Assembly: GCF_013318015.2 (NCBI RefSeq)
Contig: NZ_CP115846.1
Span: forward strand, 142,367 to 206,366
Origin: Agrobacterium tumefaciens
Lineage (GTDB): Bacteria; Pseudomonadota; Alphaproteobacteria; Rhizobiales; Rhizobiaceae
Direction: 5' to 3'
DNA: 64,000 nucleotides
The notes beneath the pieces are model-generated. The model worked only from the letters and a program-made list of their open reading frames with translations. It was not told the DNA's origin and made no database searches. The position numbers were made by a program, and so were the translations under genes. Positions 36,735 through 46,606 of this stretch are shown here, one piece after another; positions within the stretch are counted from its first letter, which is position 1; every line of letters starts with the position of its first letter.

Positions 36735-38440
36735 CGATGCGCCTCCAGAGCGGTCGAACGCTCGCCAACCTTGGGCACAGCGCTCAGAAGTGTACGGGTG
36801 TAGCCAGCCTTGGGATTGTCGAAGACATCGGCGGCGGAACCCGTTTCGACGATTTTGCCCTTCTGCATCACGGCGATGGTGTCGCTGACATGGCGAACGA
36901 CGGACATGTCGTGTGAAATGAAGAGGTATGTGAGTTCGAACTCGTCCTGGAGATCCTGCAGAAGGTTGAGGACCTGGGCCTGAACCGAAACGTCGAGTGC
37001 CGATACCGCCTCATCGCAGATCAAAAGCTTTGGATTGAGGGCGAGGGCGCGCGCCACCACGATCCGCTGTCGCTGACCCCCGGAGAATTCATGGGGATAG
37101 CGTGTCATGGCATCGCGTGGGAGACCGACGGCGTCGAGCAGTTTCGCCACCCTGGCCTCGCGATCGCGGCCATTATAGTGGATGTCGATGGGGGCAGCTA
37201 CAAGATCGGTGACCGTCTGCCTTGGATTGAGAGATCCGTAGGGATTCTGGAATACGAGCGCGAAGTCTCGTCTGGCGATGCGCAATTCCTCTGGATTCAG
37301 GGCAGCAAGGTCTGTCCCTAGAAGTTCGATGGCGCCGCTATCCGGTTTCATCAACCGCATGACGAGACGGGATAAGGTCGACTTCCCACATCCGGATTCA
37401 CCGACGAGCCCGACTGTCGTGCGCGCCGGGATCTCGAGGCTGACGTCGTCGACGGCACGAAACGCATGCGGAGTCGAGAACGCGCTTTCCCGCGTCCAGA
37501 ATGTCTTCGTCAGGTTCCGGATGGTGAGGAGGATCTCTGCTTTCGGCGATGGTGCAACCTGCGCCTTCAGAGCCCGCGGCTCATTGACGATGCTTGCGAT
37601 CGCGCCGGTCGCGTCTCGTCCGATCACGGGAAGGCGGGTTTTCGCCTGCGAGACGGACGGCATCGAAGATATGAGAGCCTTAGTATAGGCACTCTTTGGC
37701 CACGCGAAGAGGTCGGCAGTCGACGCTTCCTCCATAAGGTCGCCCCGATAGATGACTGCGACGCGGTCGGCGACCTCGTAGATTACGCCCAGATCGTGAG
37801 TGATCAGCATGATGGCCGCGCCGATCTCCTGATTGAGGCTGCGCAGTAACCCGAGGACCTGCTTCTGAACGGTCACATCGAGTGCGGTGGTGGGCTCGTC
37901 CGCGATAATGACATCGGGCTTGCAGGCTACCGCCATCGCGATCATCACACGCTGACATTGTCCGCCGGAAAGTTCGTGAGGATATGAGCGCATGCAGCGG
38001 GCCGGATCCGCGATCCCAACCCTTTCGAGAAGACTGCGAGCCCGTTCCATTGCCTGCCCGCGGGTGATGGCTTCATGAAGGCGGATCGCCTCCACGATCT
38101 GATCACCGCAAGTGAACACCGGATCGAGCGACGCCATCGGATCCTGGAAGATCATTGATATGCGCCGTCCGCGGAGCTTCCGCAGCGTGGCCTGACGCGC
38201 TTTCAGCAAGTCCTCGCCATCAAACTGCACGCTTCCGCTCGTCACGACCGCGTTGCGCGGAAGCAATCCCATGGCGGCGAGAGACAGAACCGTCTTTCCG
38301 CTGCCGCTCTCGCCGACCAGCCCCAGGATCTCGCCTGAAACCAGCGAGAGCGAGACGTTGTTGACCACGGCCCGCAAGCCGCTGTCGCCCTTGAAGGCAA
38401 CTGAAAGATTATCAACCCGAAGAATTTCCCTACCCGGCAT
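36731..38440 (-). CDS. Dpp-type ABC importer, fused double ATPase (DppD-DppF)
   Basis: 569 residues holding two ATPase domains. First: Walker [15 protein letters not shown], signature [25 protein letters not shown]. Second: [39 protein letters not shown]. Each has the Dpp-type C-terminal sequence with P-rich ends. First gene of the unit, reading left; the divergent control region is 38441-38713. Confidence 0.92.
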   Translation of the reverse strand: MPGREILRVDNLSVAFKGDSGLRAVVNNVSLSLVSGEILGLVGESGSGKTVLSLAAMGLLPRNAVVTSGSVQFDGEDLLKARQATLRKLRGRRISMIFQDPMASLDPVFTCGDQIVEAIRLHEAITRGQAMERARSLLERVGIADPARCMRSYPHELSGGQCQRVMIAMAVACKPDVIIADEPTTALDVTVQKQVLGLLRSLNQEIGAAIMLITHDLGVIYEVADRVAVIYRGDLMEEASTADLFAWPKSAYTKALISSMPSVSQAKTRLPVIGRDATGAIASIVNEPRALKAQVAPSPKAEILLTIRNLTKTFWTRESAFSTPHAFRAVDDVSLEIPARTTVGLVGESGCGKSTLSRLVMRLMKPDSGAIELLGTDLAALNPEELRIARRDFALVFQNPYGSLNPRQTVTDLVAAPIDIHYNGRDREARVAKLLDAVGLPRDAMTRYPHEFSGGQRQRIVVARALALNPKLLICDEAVSALDVSVQAQVLNLLQDLQDEFELTYLFISHDMSVVRHVSDTIAVMQKGKIVETGSAADVFDNPKAGYTRTLLSAVPKVGERSTALEAHR

Positions 38441-38713
38441 ACGTCATCCGATCTGCGATAGGCTCTCCGGTGCCGGAGAGTTCGTTCCCATTGTTATAGG
38501 GTGCTTTTTGCACTTATCAGTCGCGATTAAGGCATAAATCGCCAAACATCGTCAAGTGATCGTCCACATATCTGACAGAAACTTTTCATTTGTGGAGTTT
38601 GCTGACGTTTTTCTGTAAATTTCTATCAGACGCCGCTTGTCATAAATCCAAAGCGCGCTTACCGTCGCAGCGAAACACACGAGTAATCAGTGGTCGTGGC
38701 CGGAGGATCAGCA
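38441..38713. promoter_or_regulatory. Divergent aga control region
   Basis: About 270 bases between the leftward importer and rightward catabolic operon. Contains TGACGTTTTTCTG (38603-38615) and a related inverted TGACGATGTTT (38544-38554, minus strand). A nearly identical TGACGTTTTCTG lies in the region before the second importer (46436-46447). These are candidate sites for the DeoR-type repressor at 44853-45719. Confidence 0.55.
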
Positions 38714-39424
38714 ATGCAACCAATCAATTCCCGTGTCGTAATGATCTCAGGAGCAGCGCGTGGCATCGGTCTAGCCATTGCCCGTGAGTTAGCGGAGCAC
38801 GGATTCCGCCTCAGTCTTGGCGCACGCGACATCAAGATGCTGGAAGCTCATTTCGGCCTCCAGAGCGATCAGGTGCATTACGCTCACTACGATGCCTATG
38901 ATCCAGCGTCCGCGGAATCCTGGGTTTCCTCCGCCGTTGACAGGTTTGGAAGGATCGATGCGCTCGTGAACAATGCCGGACTCGGCGAGCAAGTCTCCCT
39001 CATGGACGACAACGACGAGGCGCTCGACAGGCTGTGGGCAGTCAATGTCAAAGGCCCCCTCCGGATGACGCGCTTGTGCATGCCGCATCTGGAAGCCTCC
39101 TTATCAGGCCGCATCGTCAATCTCGCGTCGATGTCAGGCAAGCGGGTTCGAAATTCCTTCGTCGGATACAACATGACGAAGTTCGCGGTGATGGGCCTGA
39201 CCCACACGACACGTCATGTAGCTTGGGAAAAGGGTGTGCGCGCCACTGCGATATGTCCGAGCTTCGTTCGCACCGAGATGAGTTCCTACACGAATAAGGT
39301 CAGCCCGGACGACATGATCCAGCCCGACACGCTGGCATCACTCGTCCGGACCGCGATTGAGCTTCCAAACAATGCTGCAATGGCTGAGATGCTGGTGAAC
39401 TGCCGGCTCGAAGACACACTTTGA
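38714..39424 (+). CDS. MocC-like opine oxidoreductase (SDR)
   Basis: 236 residues from ATG 38714, seven bases after GGAGG. NAD(P) motif ISGAARGIGLAIA, LVNNAGLGEQ, NLASMSGKR and active-site YNMTK. Matches the C-terminal half of T-DNA Mas1' along its length (for example [10 protein letters not shown], VGYNMTK, AxxICPxFVxTxMSSxTN). It lacks the phosphatase half. It would oxidise mannopine (or mannopinic acid) to the deoxyfructosyl form. Unexpectedly it heads the aga-like operon and not the SIS/kinase operon at 24 kb. Confidence 0.82.
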   Translation: MQPINSRVVMISGAARGIGLAIARELAEHGFRLSLGARDIKMLEAHFGLQSDQVHYAHYDAYDPASAESWVSSAVDRFGRIDALVNNAGLGEQVSLMDDNDEALDRLWAVNVKGPLRMTRLCMPHLEASLSGRIVNLASMSGKRVRNSFVGYNMTKFAVMGLTHTTRHVAWEKGVRATAICPSFVRTEMSSYTNKVSPDDMIQPDTLASLVRTAIELPNNAAMAEMLVNCRLEDTL

Positions 39425-39442
39425 AAGGCCGGTATTCAAACC

Positions 39443-40756
39443 ATGTCACGTATTATACCAGACGCTGTTCCTTCAGCGCAAACATTGCCAGCGAAGGTTG
39501 ATGTCGTCGTCATTGGCGGCGGTATCATTGGTGTTTCAACTGCGCTGGAACTTGCCGAGCGGGGCGTGTCCGTTGCGCTCTGTGAAAAAGGTCTCATCGC
39601 AGGCGAACAATCCGGCAGGAACTGGGGCTGGGTACGCCAGATGGGCCGCGATGCGTCTGAAATTCCGCTCGCGATCGAAAGTCTTTCGCTCTGGAAGGGA
39701 CTAAACGCCCGTATCGGGGACGAGACGGGTTTTACACAGACAGGGATCGCCTACCTGTGCCGCAATGTGCGCCAAGAGGCCGAATACGAGGCATGGCTCG
39801 AGCATGCGCGTGCGTATGGGCTGGACTCGCGCTTGCTCCGAAAAGAGGAGTTGAGGCAGCACCTTCCGGGCATGAGTGATGGCTTCACTGCCGCGCTACA
39901 CACATCGACAGACGGGCGCGCCGAGCCTTTCAAGGCCGCACCAGCGATCGCTCGCGGCGCAATCCGTGCTGGAGCCCACATCATTACAGGCTGTGCGGTC
40001 CGATCGATAGAGCGCTCTGGGGGTGCTGTAAGCGGTGTCGTTACCGAGCGGGGGCGCATAGCCTGTTCTTCCGTCGTCCTGGCGGGGGGCGCATGGTCGA
40101 GACTGTTCAGCGGTAACCTGGGTGTCGACTTCCCCCAGTTGAAGATCCTCGCGACAGTCGCGCGCGCAACCTCGGTCGACGGCGTACCGGACATGCCCGT
40201 CGGCGCTGACAACTTCTCGTTCCGCCGCCGGCACGACGGAAGCTTCTCGATCGCGATGCGCAACGCAAACATCGCTCCCATCGTCCCTGACAGTTTCCGT
40301 CTCTTTTCCGACTTCATGCCGACACTGATCAAGGGATGGGGTGAATTGAAACTGCGCGTCGGCAGCAGGTTCATCGACGAATGGCGAACGCCACGATACT
40401 GGGCGGCCGACGAGATTTCACCCTTCGAACAGGTGCGAATTCTCGATCCGATGCCGTTCGAGCGGTTCAACAGGGAAGGGTTCGCACATCTCGTAAAGGC
40501 GTTTCCGGCCTTCGCAGACAGCCGCATCACGCAGAGCTGGGCTGGCCTCATCGACGTCACCCCCGATGCCATACCTGTCATAGGTCCGGCTGGCGGCATC
40601 CCTGGCTTCTTTATCGCCAGTGGTTTCTCCGGACACGGGTTCGGCATCGGACCAGGATCAGGGAAGCTGATGGCCGATCTCGTGACCGGGGCGAAGGCCT
40701 GTGTCGATCCCGCTCCATTCCGCTTCGATCGTTTCAAGAAGACCAAGGCAGCCTGA
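39443..40756 (+). CDS. agaE: FAD-dependent amine/opine oxidase (AgaE-like)
   Basis: 437-residue DadA-type oxidoreductase. FAD-binding VDVVVIGGGIIGVSTALELAERG near residue 20; C-terminal IDVTPDAIPVIGPAGGIPGFFIASGFSGHGFG. Expected to oxidise the secondary amine of mannopinic acid, releasing a sugar and glutamate through an imine. In pTi15955 AgaE, related to amino-acid deaminases, has this role. Follows the SDR by 18 bases and precedes agaF-like. Identity is by fold and operon context. Confidence 0.8.
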   Translation: MSRIIPDAVPSAQTLPAKVDVVVIGGGIIGVSTALELAERGVSVALCEKGLIAGEQSGRNWGWVRQMGRDASEIPLAIESLSLWKGLNARIGDETGFTQTGIAYLCRNVRQEAEYEAWLEHARAYGLDSRLLRKEELRQHLPGMSDGFTAALHTSTDGRAEPFKAAPAIARGAIRAGAHIITGCAVRSIERSGGAVSGVVTERGRIACSSVVLAGGAWSRLFSGNLGVDFPQLKILATVARATSVDGVPDMPVGADNFSFRRRHDGSFSIAMRNANIAPIVPDSFRLFSDFMPTLIKGWGELKLRVGSRFIDEWRTPRYWAADEISPFEQVRILDPMPFERFNREGFAHLVKAFPAFADSRITQSWAGLIDVTPDAIPVIGPAGGIPGFFIASGFSGHGFGIGPGSGKLMADLVTGAKACVDPAPFRFDRFKKTKAA

Positions 40757-40792
40757 TACGCTTGCTGGACCTTGGCCAAAGAGGGTGAAACC

Positions 40793-42847
40793 ATGGCATT
40801 GAGAATTGGTGTTGATTCCGGCGGTACGTTCACGGACGTATGCCTGTTCGACGACGAAACTGGAAAGCTCAACATCTGGAAGGTCCCGTCGACACCGGAT
40901 GACCCATCACGTGGGATTTCCAACGGCGTTTCCGAGGGACTTTCTACCGTTGGCAGCACGGCGTCGCAGGTGGCCTTCCTTGGCCATGGCACGACTGTGG
41001 CCACCAACGCGCTCATCGAGCTGAAAGGCGTGCCGACCGGGCTCATCACCACGGACGGCTTCCGCGACCTTCTCGAGATCGGGCGTCAGAAGCGGCCGAG
41101 TCTCTATGACATGCACGCGGAAAAGCCAGAGGTTCTCGTCAGCCGAGATCGGCGGCAGGAAGTGCCGGAACGCCTCACGTGCGAGGGTGCGGTCGATCTC
41201 TCCCTGGACGAGGACAAGCTGCGAGCAGCCGTGCGGAAGCTCTCGGAGGAGGATGTCAAGGCTGTCGCGGTCTGCTTCCTCTACGGCTTCCTGAACAGCG
41301 TGAACGAGCAGAGGGTCGTCGAGATCCTGCGTGAAGAGATGCCGGACGTGTTCGTCAGCGTCTCGCATCAGGTCGCGCCTGAGTTTCGTGAGTACGAGCG
41401 TCTCTCCACGACCGTGGTAAATGCGTATCTCGGTCCCGTAATGCAACGCTACATCGAACGCCTGAAACAGCGCCTTGCGGATCTCGGCGTGACGATCACT
41501 CCGCAACTGACCCAGTCGAACGGTGGTGTCATCGGTTTCGACACCGCTGCCCGCCTACCAGTACGCACGGTACTGTCTGGACCGAGCACGGGGGTCGTCG
41601 CAGCGCAGGCGGTTGGCCGCATGGCCGGATTCGAAAACATCATCACGTTCGATGTCGGCGGCACCTCCAGCGACGTTGCGCTGATGCAGGGTGGCGTATG
41701 CAAACTGACGGGCGAGGCCAACGTTCATGGCTACCCGATCAAGGCTCCGATGCTGGACATTCACACAGTGGGCGCCGGCGGTGGATCCATCGCGTTCGTC
41801 GACAGCGGAGGACTGCTGAAAGTCGGTCCTCGCTCCGCTGGGGCTGATCCCGGTCCTGCCTGCTACGGTCGCGGCAACACCGAAGCAACGGTCACGGATG
41901 CGAACATCGTGTTGCATACGCTCAATCCCATTGAGATCCTTGGCGGCCGCATGAAGGTTCGGCGAGACCTCGCCGTCGATGCCGTCCAGCGCCTTGCTGA
42001 CAAGCTCGGTCTCGGTCTCATGGAGACGGCACAAGGGATCATCTCGGTGCTAACGGCCAACATGGCCAAGGCCATACGCCTCATCAGCGTCCAGCGTGGC
42101 CACGACCCCCGAGACTACGCCCTGATGGCGTTTGGCGGCGCAGGCCCGCTCCACGCGGCGCGGCTTGCGAAAGAGCTGGACATGAGCCGCATCATCGTGC
42201 CGCTGACGCCCGGCACCCTGTGCGCGCTCGGCCTTCTCCTGACCGACCTCCGTTCCGATTTCGCCATTTCGCGGCTCATGAAGGTTGATCAGGACGCGGT
42301 GGAGCCGATCATCAGTGGGTTCGAGACGCTCGAGGGCCAAGCTGAATCCTGGTTTGCCCAGGAAGGAATCGAAGCCGATCGTCGCGTCGTCAACCGCACT
42401 GCGGACATGCGGTACGTCGGTCAGAACTATGAGTTGCAGGTCAACGTTCCGGCCGGACAAGTCGATGAAAACACGCTGCAGGCCATGGTGAAGGGCTTCG
42501 AGAGCGCTCATCAGCAACGGTTCGGCTTCATTGCCGAAGGCGAACAGATCCAGATTGTGACGCTGCGGCTGGAAGCGGCAGGCTTGGTCAACAAGGCCGA
42601 GTTCGCTCCGACGGAAAGCGAAGGTCCGGATTGCCAGCCGGCCATCATCGGAAAGCGCGACGTGTACATGGACGAGGTCAAAGATTTCGTCGCCTGCTCG
42701 GTCTATGCACGGTACAGGCTGAAAGCGGGAAACCGCATCGAGGGCCCTGCGATCGTTGAGCAGATGGATACGACGACAGTGGTCCTCCCGAACATGCAGG
42801 CGACCGTAGACCCTTATCTCAACCTTATTTTGGAGACGCGGGCATGA
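40793..42847 (+). CDS. agaF: Lactam hydrolase subunit A (AgaF-like, HyuA/5-oxoprolinase family)
   Basis: 684 residues from ATG 40793, after GAGGG; an upstream TTG at 40772 is not needed. Actin-like ATPase fold: ALRIGVDSGGTFTDVCLFD (phosphate 1), FLGHGTTVATNALIE, NIITFDVGGTSSDVALM and HTVGAGGGSIAFVD. ATP-driven opening of a five-membered lactam, so agropinic acid (a pyroglutamyl-type opine) to mannopinic acid is the natural substrate here. Its stop overlaps the agaG-like start. Confidence 0.85.
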   Translation: MALRIGVDSGGTFTDVCLFDDETGKLNIWKVPSTPDDPSRGISNGVSEGLSTVGSTASQVAFLGHGTTVATNALIELKGVPTGLITTDGFRDLLEIGRQKRPSLYDMHAEKPEVLVSRDRRQEVPERLTCEGAVDLSLDEDKLRAAVRKLSEEDVKAVAVCFLYGFLNSVNEQRVVEILREEMPDVFVSVSHQVAPEFREYERLSTTVVNAYLGPVMQRYIERLKQRLADLGVTITPQLTQSNGGVIGFDTAARLPVRTVLSGPSTGVVAAQAVGRMAGFENIITFDVGGTSSDVALMQGGVCKLTGEANVHGYPIKAPMLDIHTVGAGGGSIAFVDSGGLLKVGPRSAGADPGPACYGRGNTEATVTDANIVLHTLNPIEILGGRMKVRRDLAVDAVQRLADKLGLGLMETAQGIISVLTANMAKAIRLISVQRGHDPRDYALMAFGGAGPLHAARLAKELDMSRIIVPLTPGTLCALGLLLTDLRSDFAISRLMKVDQDAVEPIISGFETLEGQAESWFAQEGIEADRRVVNRTADMRYVGQNYELQVNVPAGQVDENTLQAMVKGFESAHQQRFGFIAEGEQIQIVTLRLEAAGLVNKAEFAPTESEGPDCQPAIIGKRDVYMDEVKDFVACSVYARYRLKAGNRIEGPAIVEQMDTTTVVLPNMQATVDPYLNLILETRA

Positions 42848-44496
42848 CCAAGATCGACCCGATCACCGTAGAAGTCATTGGCAGCGCGCTGACCTCAATC
42901 GTCGAGGAGATGGGCGAGGCGCTGGTACGGGCCAGCTACTCCACCAACATCAAGGAACGTCGTGATTGCTCCACCGCGCTGTTCGATCACCGTGGCAACA
43001 CGCTGTGCCAGGCAGAACACATCCCTATGCATCTCGGCAGCTTCATCGGGATCATTCCACATATCAACAAACGCTACGCGGCCGACGATATCAAACCGGG
43101 CGACGTGTTCATCGGAAACGATGCGTACGAGGGAGGCGCAACCCACTTGCCCGACATCGTATTGGCCGAGCCCATCTTCCACGAATCGACGATGGTCGGA
43201 TGGGCCGTGAACACCGCTCATCACGCGGACTTCGCAGACCGCGGTCATGCCCACATCTATCAGGAAGGGATCAGGTTGCCTCCCGTGCGGCTGTATCGCG
43301 AGGGGAAACTGCAGCGGGATCTCCAGGATGTGTTTCTCCTGAACTGCCAGGTACCTCACGAACGGCTCTCCGATCTGAGAGCGCAGATGTCCGCCAATGG
43401 GCTGTGCGTGCAGCGAATGCAGGACCTCTGCGCCAAATATGGTGCTGACAAGGTGCTCGCAGCCGGGGACGCACTCCAGGACTATGCAGAACGTAAGATG
43501 CGGGCAGGGATCGCAGCGATACCAGATGGTGTCTACAGCTTCGCCGACTACTTCGACAGCAACCAGTTCTCCGAAATCATGGAGCTCAAGGTCGATATCA
43601 CCATCAAGGGCGATGCGATGAACATTGCGTTTGAAGCGCCGCCGCAGGTGCCTGCGGGCCTGAACGTTATCTACACCGCGCTGCTGGCGACGTGCTACTA
43701 CGCGGTCAAGGCGGTCATCGATCCGACGATCCTGCCGAACGCGGGTTTGTCCCGTCCGATCACGGTCAAGGCACCTCTGGGCTCACTGCTCAACTGCACG
43801 CATCCTGCGGCAGTCGATGGCCGCATCATCGCCTGCCAGCGTGTCGCTGATCTGGTGCAAGGCGCGCTCGCGAAGGCCCTGCCTGGGAAGGTGACGGCCG
43901 CAGGGAACGGAGCCTGCACCGGTGCCCTGTTCACTGGTACGCGAGAGGACGGTTCTCTCTGGGTGTATCTTGAGACGATCGGCGGCGGTGGCGGCGCACG
44001 GCCCACGGCAGATGGCTTGAGTGGCATTCACGTCCACATGACGAACACCTCAAACCTCCCGGTGGAGGCTCTCGAGCTGGAGTACCCCTTGACACTGCTG
44101 CGCTATGAACTCGTAAACGGTTCAGCGGGAGCAGGTACCTGGCGCGGCGGGATGGGCCTGCGCCGAGTCTACCGCATTGAGGCCGATTGCCGCTGCAACG
44201 TGGACGGGGCCCGCTTCACGGTCCATCCGTGGGGCTTGAACGGCGGCCTGGAGGCAACGGGCTCCGATTTCGATTTCGGGAATGACGAACACAATCTACC
44301 CGGAACGGTGCAGTTGAGGGCAGGCCAGGTGATCCAGATCATCACACCTGGCGGAGGTGGCTACGGTTCGCCGTCCGGCCGCTCTCCGGAAGCCGTCCGG
44401 CGCGACGTCAAGGAAGAGAGGATCACTTCCGATTTCGCCGAGCGCGTCTACAGCTACCGGAGTGTGGAAAGCCATCAGCAGACAGCCTTCGCCTGA
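42844..44496 (+). CDS. agaG: Lactam hydrolase subunit B (AgaG-like, HyuB family)
   Basis: 550 residues. Family motifs MTKIDPITVEVIGSALTSIVEEMG, ALVRASYSTNIKERRDCSTALFD and a Gly-rich C-terminus ITPGGGGYGSPSGRSPEAV. Partners HyuA-type ATPases in hydrolysing lactams or hydantoins. Start codon overlaps the preceding stop (ATGA), so the pair is coupled. Last gene of the operon before the hairpin at 44512-44538. Confidence 0.86.
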   Translation: MTKIDPITVEVIGSALTSIVEEMGEALVRASYSTNIKERRDCSTALFDHRGNTLCQAEHIPMHLGSFIGIIPHINKRYAADDIKPGDVFIGNDAYEGGATHLPDIVLAEPIFHESTMVGWAVNTAHHADFADRGHAHIYQEGIRLPPVRLYREGKLQRDLQDVFLLNCQVPHERLSDLRAQMSANGLCVQRMQDLCAKYGADKVLAAGDALQDYAERKMRAGIAAIPDGVYSFADYFDSNQFSEIMELKVDITIKGDAMNIAFEAPPQVPAGLNVIYTALLATCYYAVKAVIDPTILPNAGLSRPITVKAPLGSLLNCTHPAAVDGRIIACQRVADLVQGALAKALPGKVTAAGNGACTGALFTGTREDGSLWVYLETIGGGGGARPTADGLSGIHVHMTNTSNLPVEALELEYPLTLLRYELVNGSAGAGTWRGGMGLRRVYRIEADCRCNVDGARFTVHPWGLNGGLEATGSDFDFGNDEHNLPGTVQLRAGQVIQIITPGGGGYGSPSGRSPEAVRRDVKEERITSDFAERVYSYRSVESHQQTAFA

Positions 44497-44511
44497 GTTG
44501 AAAACCGTTTC

Positions 44512-44538
44512 GCCGCGCCAGGCTCAACGTGGCGCGGC
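44512..44538 (+). terminator. Terminator hairpin after aga-like operon
   Basis: GCCGCGCCA (44512-44520) and TGGCGCGGC (44530-44538) form a perfect 9-base GC-rich stem with a 9-base loop, 16 bases after the stop codon of the last gene. No long T run follows. The remaining 300 bases to 44852 hold nothing I recognise. Confidence 0.6.
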
Positions 44539-44852
44539 TACTAAATCTTTGCCCAGATGCCAACCGCGGCACTTATTTAGTATCGAATGGTTACTTCAAA
44601 GGGCGACGTCCTTGGAGACTTACGATCTTTCAGCCGCCGGCATCCATATCCAGCTCGATCTCGGGCTGGGGCAGGTCAGCAAATTCGAGATCTTCTTGGA
44701 TGGCCGCCAGCTCAGCCCGTTTCACACGGTTCCCTGGATAGGGTAACCTCCCTCGAATGCGTGCCGTCGCCTCAAGCAGTTCAAGGTTTAGAAAGGGCAG
44801 GGAGCCGATCATACGATCTCCGGACGAAATAATCGGAGGAGGACGGTTTCGA

Positions 44853-45719
44853 CTACACTTCCTGTTCTGAAGGAGACTCCTCAAGGAATGGCGCGATCAC
44901 CAGTTCGTCTACGAGTGCAGAATATCTGTCGCGATCATCCTGCGGTAGCCCTTCATCCGTGATGATACGCTTGATCTGCTTCATTGGAACCACGCTGTAG
45001 ATCTTGCGACTGCCGAACTTGCTGCTGTCGATGATCAGCGTCGTCTCTATCGCGGCTCCCACCATGGCTCTTTGAAGCTGGACGAGATCCAGCCATGTGT
45101 CCGTCGGTCCGCTAGGATCCACAGCATGCGTACAGAGAAAATAGTGATCGCAATTCAATTCGCGTACGAACTTGGTGCTGGTTTCACCAAGAAGGACGTA
45201 AGCGCCGTGCCTGCATGTCCCACCTGGAACAACCACTGAGATCGGGTCCCGGTTAGCGAGGATCGCGGCAACCTGGACATCGTTGGTGATGACAGTGAGC
45301 GGAATTGCGAGCTCAGCAATCGCATGGGCGAGAAGATGCGAGGTCGACTTCGAGTCGATGAGAACGCTCTGTCCCGGCTGCAGAATGCTGGCGGCCGCTT
45401 TCGCGATCGCGCGCTTTTCCTCAACCGAGGTGTTGCGCGCTTCCTCCATCCGCTGCTCGTAGGTCGTGTTCTGCCGAACGCGGACAGCGCCCCCGTGGGT
45501 TCGTTTGAGCAGTCCGTCCGCCGCCAGCGAATCCAGATCGCGTCGGATGGTAGAAATTGACGCATTCAGACGCCGGGCGAGATCCTGCGTGGAAGCAACC
45601 GAATTGGTCGAAAACCAATCCAGAATCTTCGAGCGCCGTTCCGCGGGAAGAAAATCGTCGTCCTGAGCAACATTCTTATCGTTCAAGCGTGTTCTCGCTG
45701 TTCTCACTGCCATGATCAT
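44853..45719 (-). CDS. DeoR-family repressor (MoaR-like)
   Basis: 288 residues. N-terminal helix-turn-helix RRSKILDWFSTNSVASTQDLARRLNASISTIRRDLDSLAADGLLKRTHGGAV is the DeoR signature. A sugar-phosphate-type sensor domain follows, with VLIDSKSTSHLLA and TNDVQVAAILA. Lies between the aga-like operon and the second importer, reading away from the latter. In pTi15955 the corresponding region is controlled by the repressor MoaR. M3 (45713) is an alternative start. Confidence 0.82.
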   Translation of the reverse strand: MIMAVRTARTRLNDKNVAQDDDFLPAERRSKILDWFSTNSVASTQDLARRLNASISTIRRDLDSLAADGLLKRTHGGAVRVRQNTTYEQRMEEARNTSVEEKRAIAKAAASILQPGQSVLIDSKSTSHLLAHAIAELAIPLTVITNDVQVAAILANRDPISVVVPGGTCRHGAYVLLGETSTKFVRELNCDHYFLCTHAVDPSGPTDTWLDLVQLQRAMVGAAIETTLIIDSSKFGSRKIYSVVPMKQIKRIITDEGLPQDDRDRYSALVDELVIAPFLEESPSEQEV

Positions 45720-45798
45720 TTACTATGCGAGAAATCGGATGGATGGAAGGTTTCATTCATTTGGGAGGCCGGCTTGCGCCGACCTTCCAGCCGAAAAA

Positions 45799-46221
45799 TC
45801 ACTGGCTGATGTCGATCAGCTTCGCTTCGACAGCGCCAGCTCCCTTGTAAGCCTGCACTTCGATCTCGACCTTGAACTCGTCGTTCCCGAGCGGCGTGCA
45901 CAGGACCGTGCGGGCCGGGTCGATGCCCCTGAAACGCTCGCCGACGTAGGCCATCACAGTCGGAGCGTCTGCAACGTTCGGGATGTAGATCGTTGAATTG
46001 ATGACATCCTTTAGGGATGCGCCGACAGAGGCAAGGGCCCGCTCGATGTTGTTGAAGCACTGAGTTGCCTGTTCCACCGGGTCGGTGGACATCTCGCGCG
46101 TCTTGTAATTGCGGCCTGCGGTGTTGGAGACGTAGATCCAGTTATCTACGGCCACGATACGCGAATAGCTCTCCTTCGTTTCGTAAAGGCTGCCAGACTT
46201 AACCTTGATGACCTCGACCAT
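45799..46221 (-). CDS. RidA/YjgF-type enamine/imine deaminase
   Basis: About 140 residues from MVEVIKVKSGSLYETKES. Family features are IVAVDNWIYVSNTAG, ATQCFNNIERALASVGASLKDV and the RTVLCTPL region with the catalytic-pocket Arg of RidA proteins. It would remove reactive imines or enamines, such as those made by the FAD oxidase at 39443-40756. Upstream of and same strand as the DeoR gene, 79 bases apart. Confidence 0.85.
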   Translation of the reverse strand: MVEVIKVKSGSLYETKESYSRIVAVDNWIYVSNTAGRNYKTREMSTDPVEQATQCFNNIERALASVGASLKDVINSTIYIPNVADAPTVMAYVGERFRGIDPARTVLCTPLGNDEFKVEIEVQAYKGAGAVEAKLIDISQ

Positions 46222-46606
46222 TTCTTTCCTCATTGGGTTAGATGAATCACACCAGCCTGCCGGATGGCGCTAGACCAGCGCATTCGCCACATGGCGCCCA
46301 CGCTCGCTCACCGCGCCAATGCAGTGAACGATCATGAAATATTGGGAATGATCATAATCCGCAAGCTCAAATCATCAAAAAACGTCATAAAACTTCGAAT
46401 ATGATAAAAATCTTCCGCGAAACGCCGCTTACTATTGACGTTTTCTGAACCAATGGCATTATGCGCTGCAAGTCTGGTGTGGTAAGCGGCAATAAATTGC
46501 AGCTTTCGACCTCGCCACGCCCGGGGCTGCCATCCAAGCGTCCCTCTGGCTTTTTTGAACGATTGGGAGCAGTGCGGACGAACGCGCGCCCCTGGGGAGC
46601 GAAATC
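46222..46606. promoter_or_regulatory. Divergent control region before the second Dpp-type importer
   Basis: About 385 bases. TGACGTTTTCTG at 46436-46447 and an inverted copy (plus-strand AAAAAACGTCA around 46377-46387) match the motifs at 38544-38615. Both units are therefore likely controlled by the same DeoR-type repressor. The region is AT-rich from 46310 to 46460. Confidence 0.55.

Noticed and set aside
39751..41052. 433-residue minus-strand frame opposite the AgaE-like gene
   Set aside because: Shadow frame: low-complexity Ser/Arg/Pro content and no motif, while the plus strand encodes a clear FAD enzyme.
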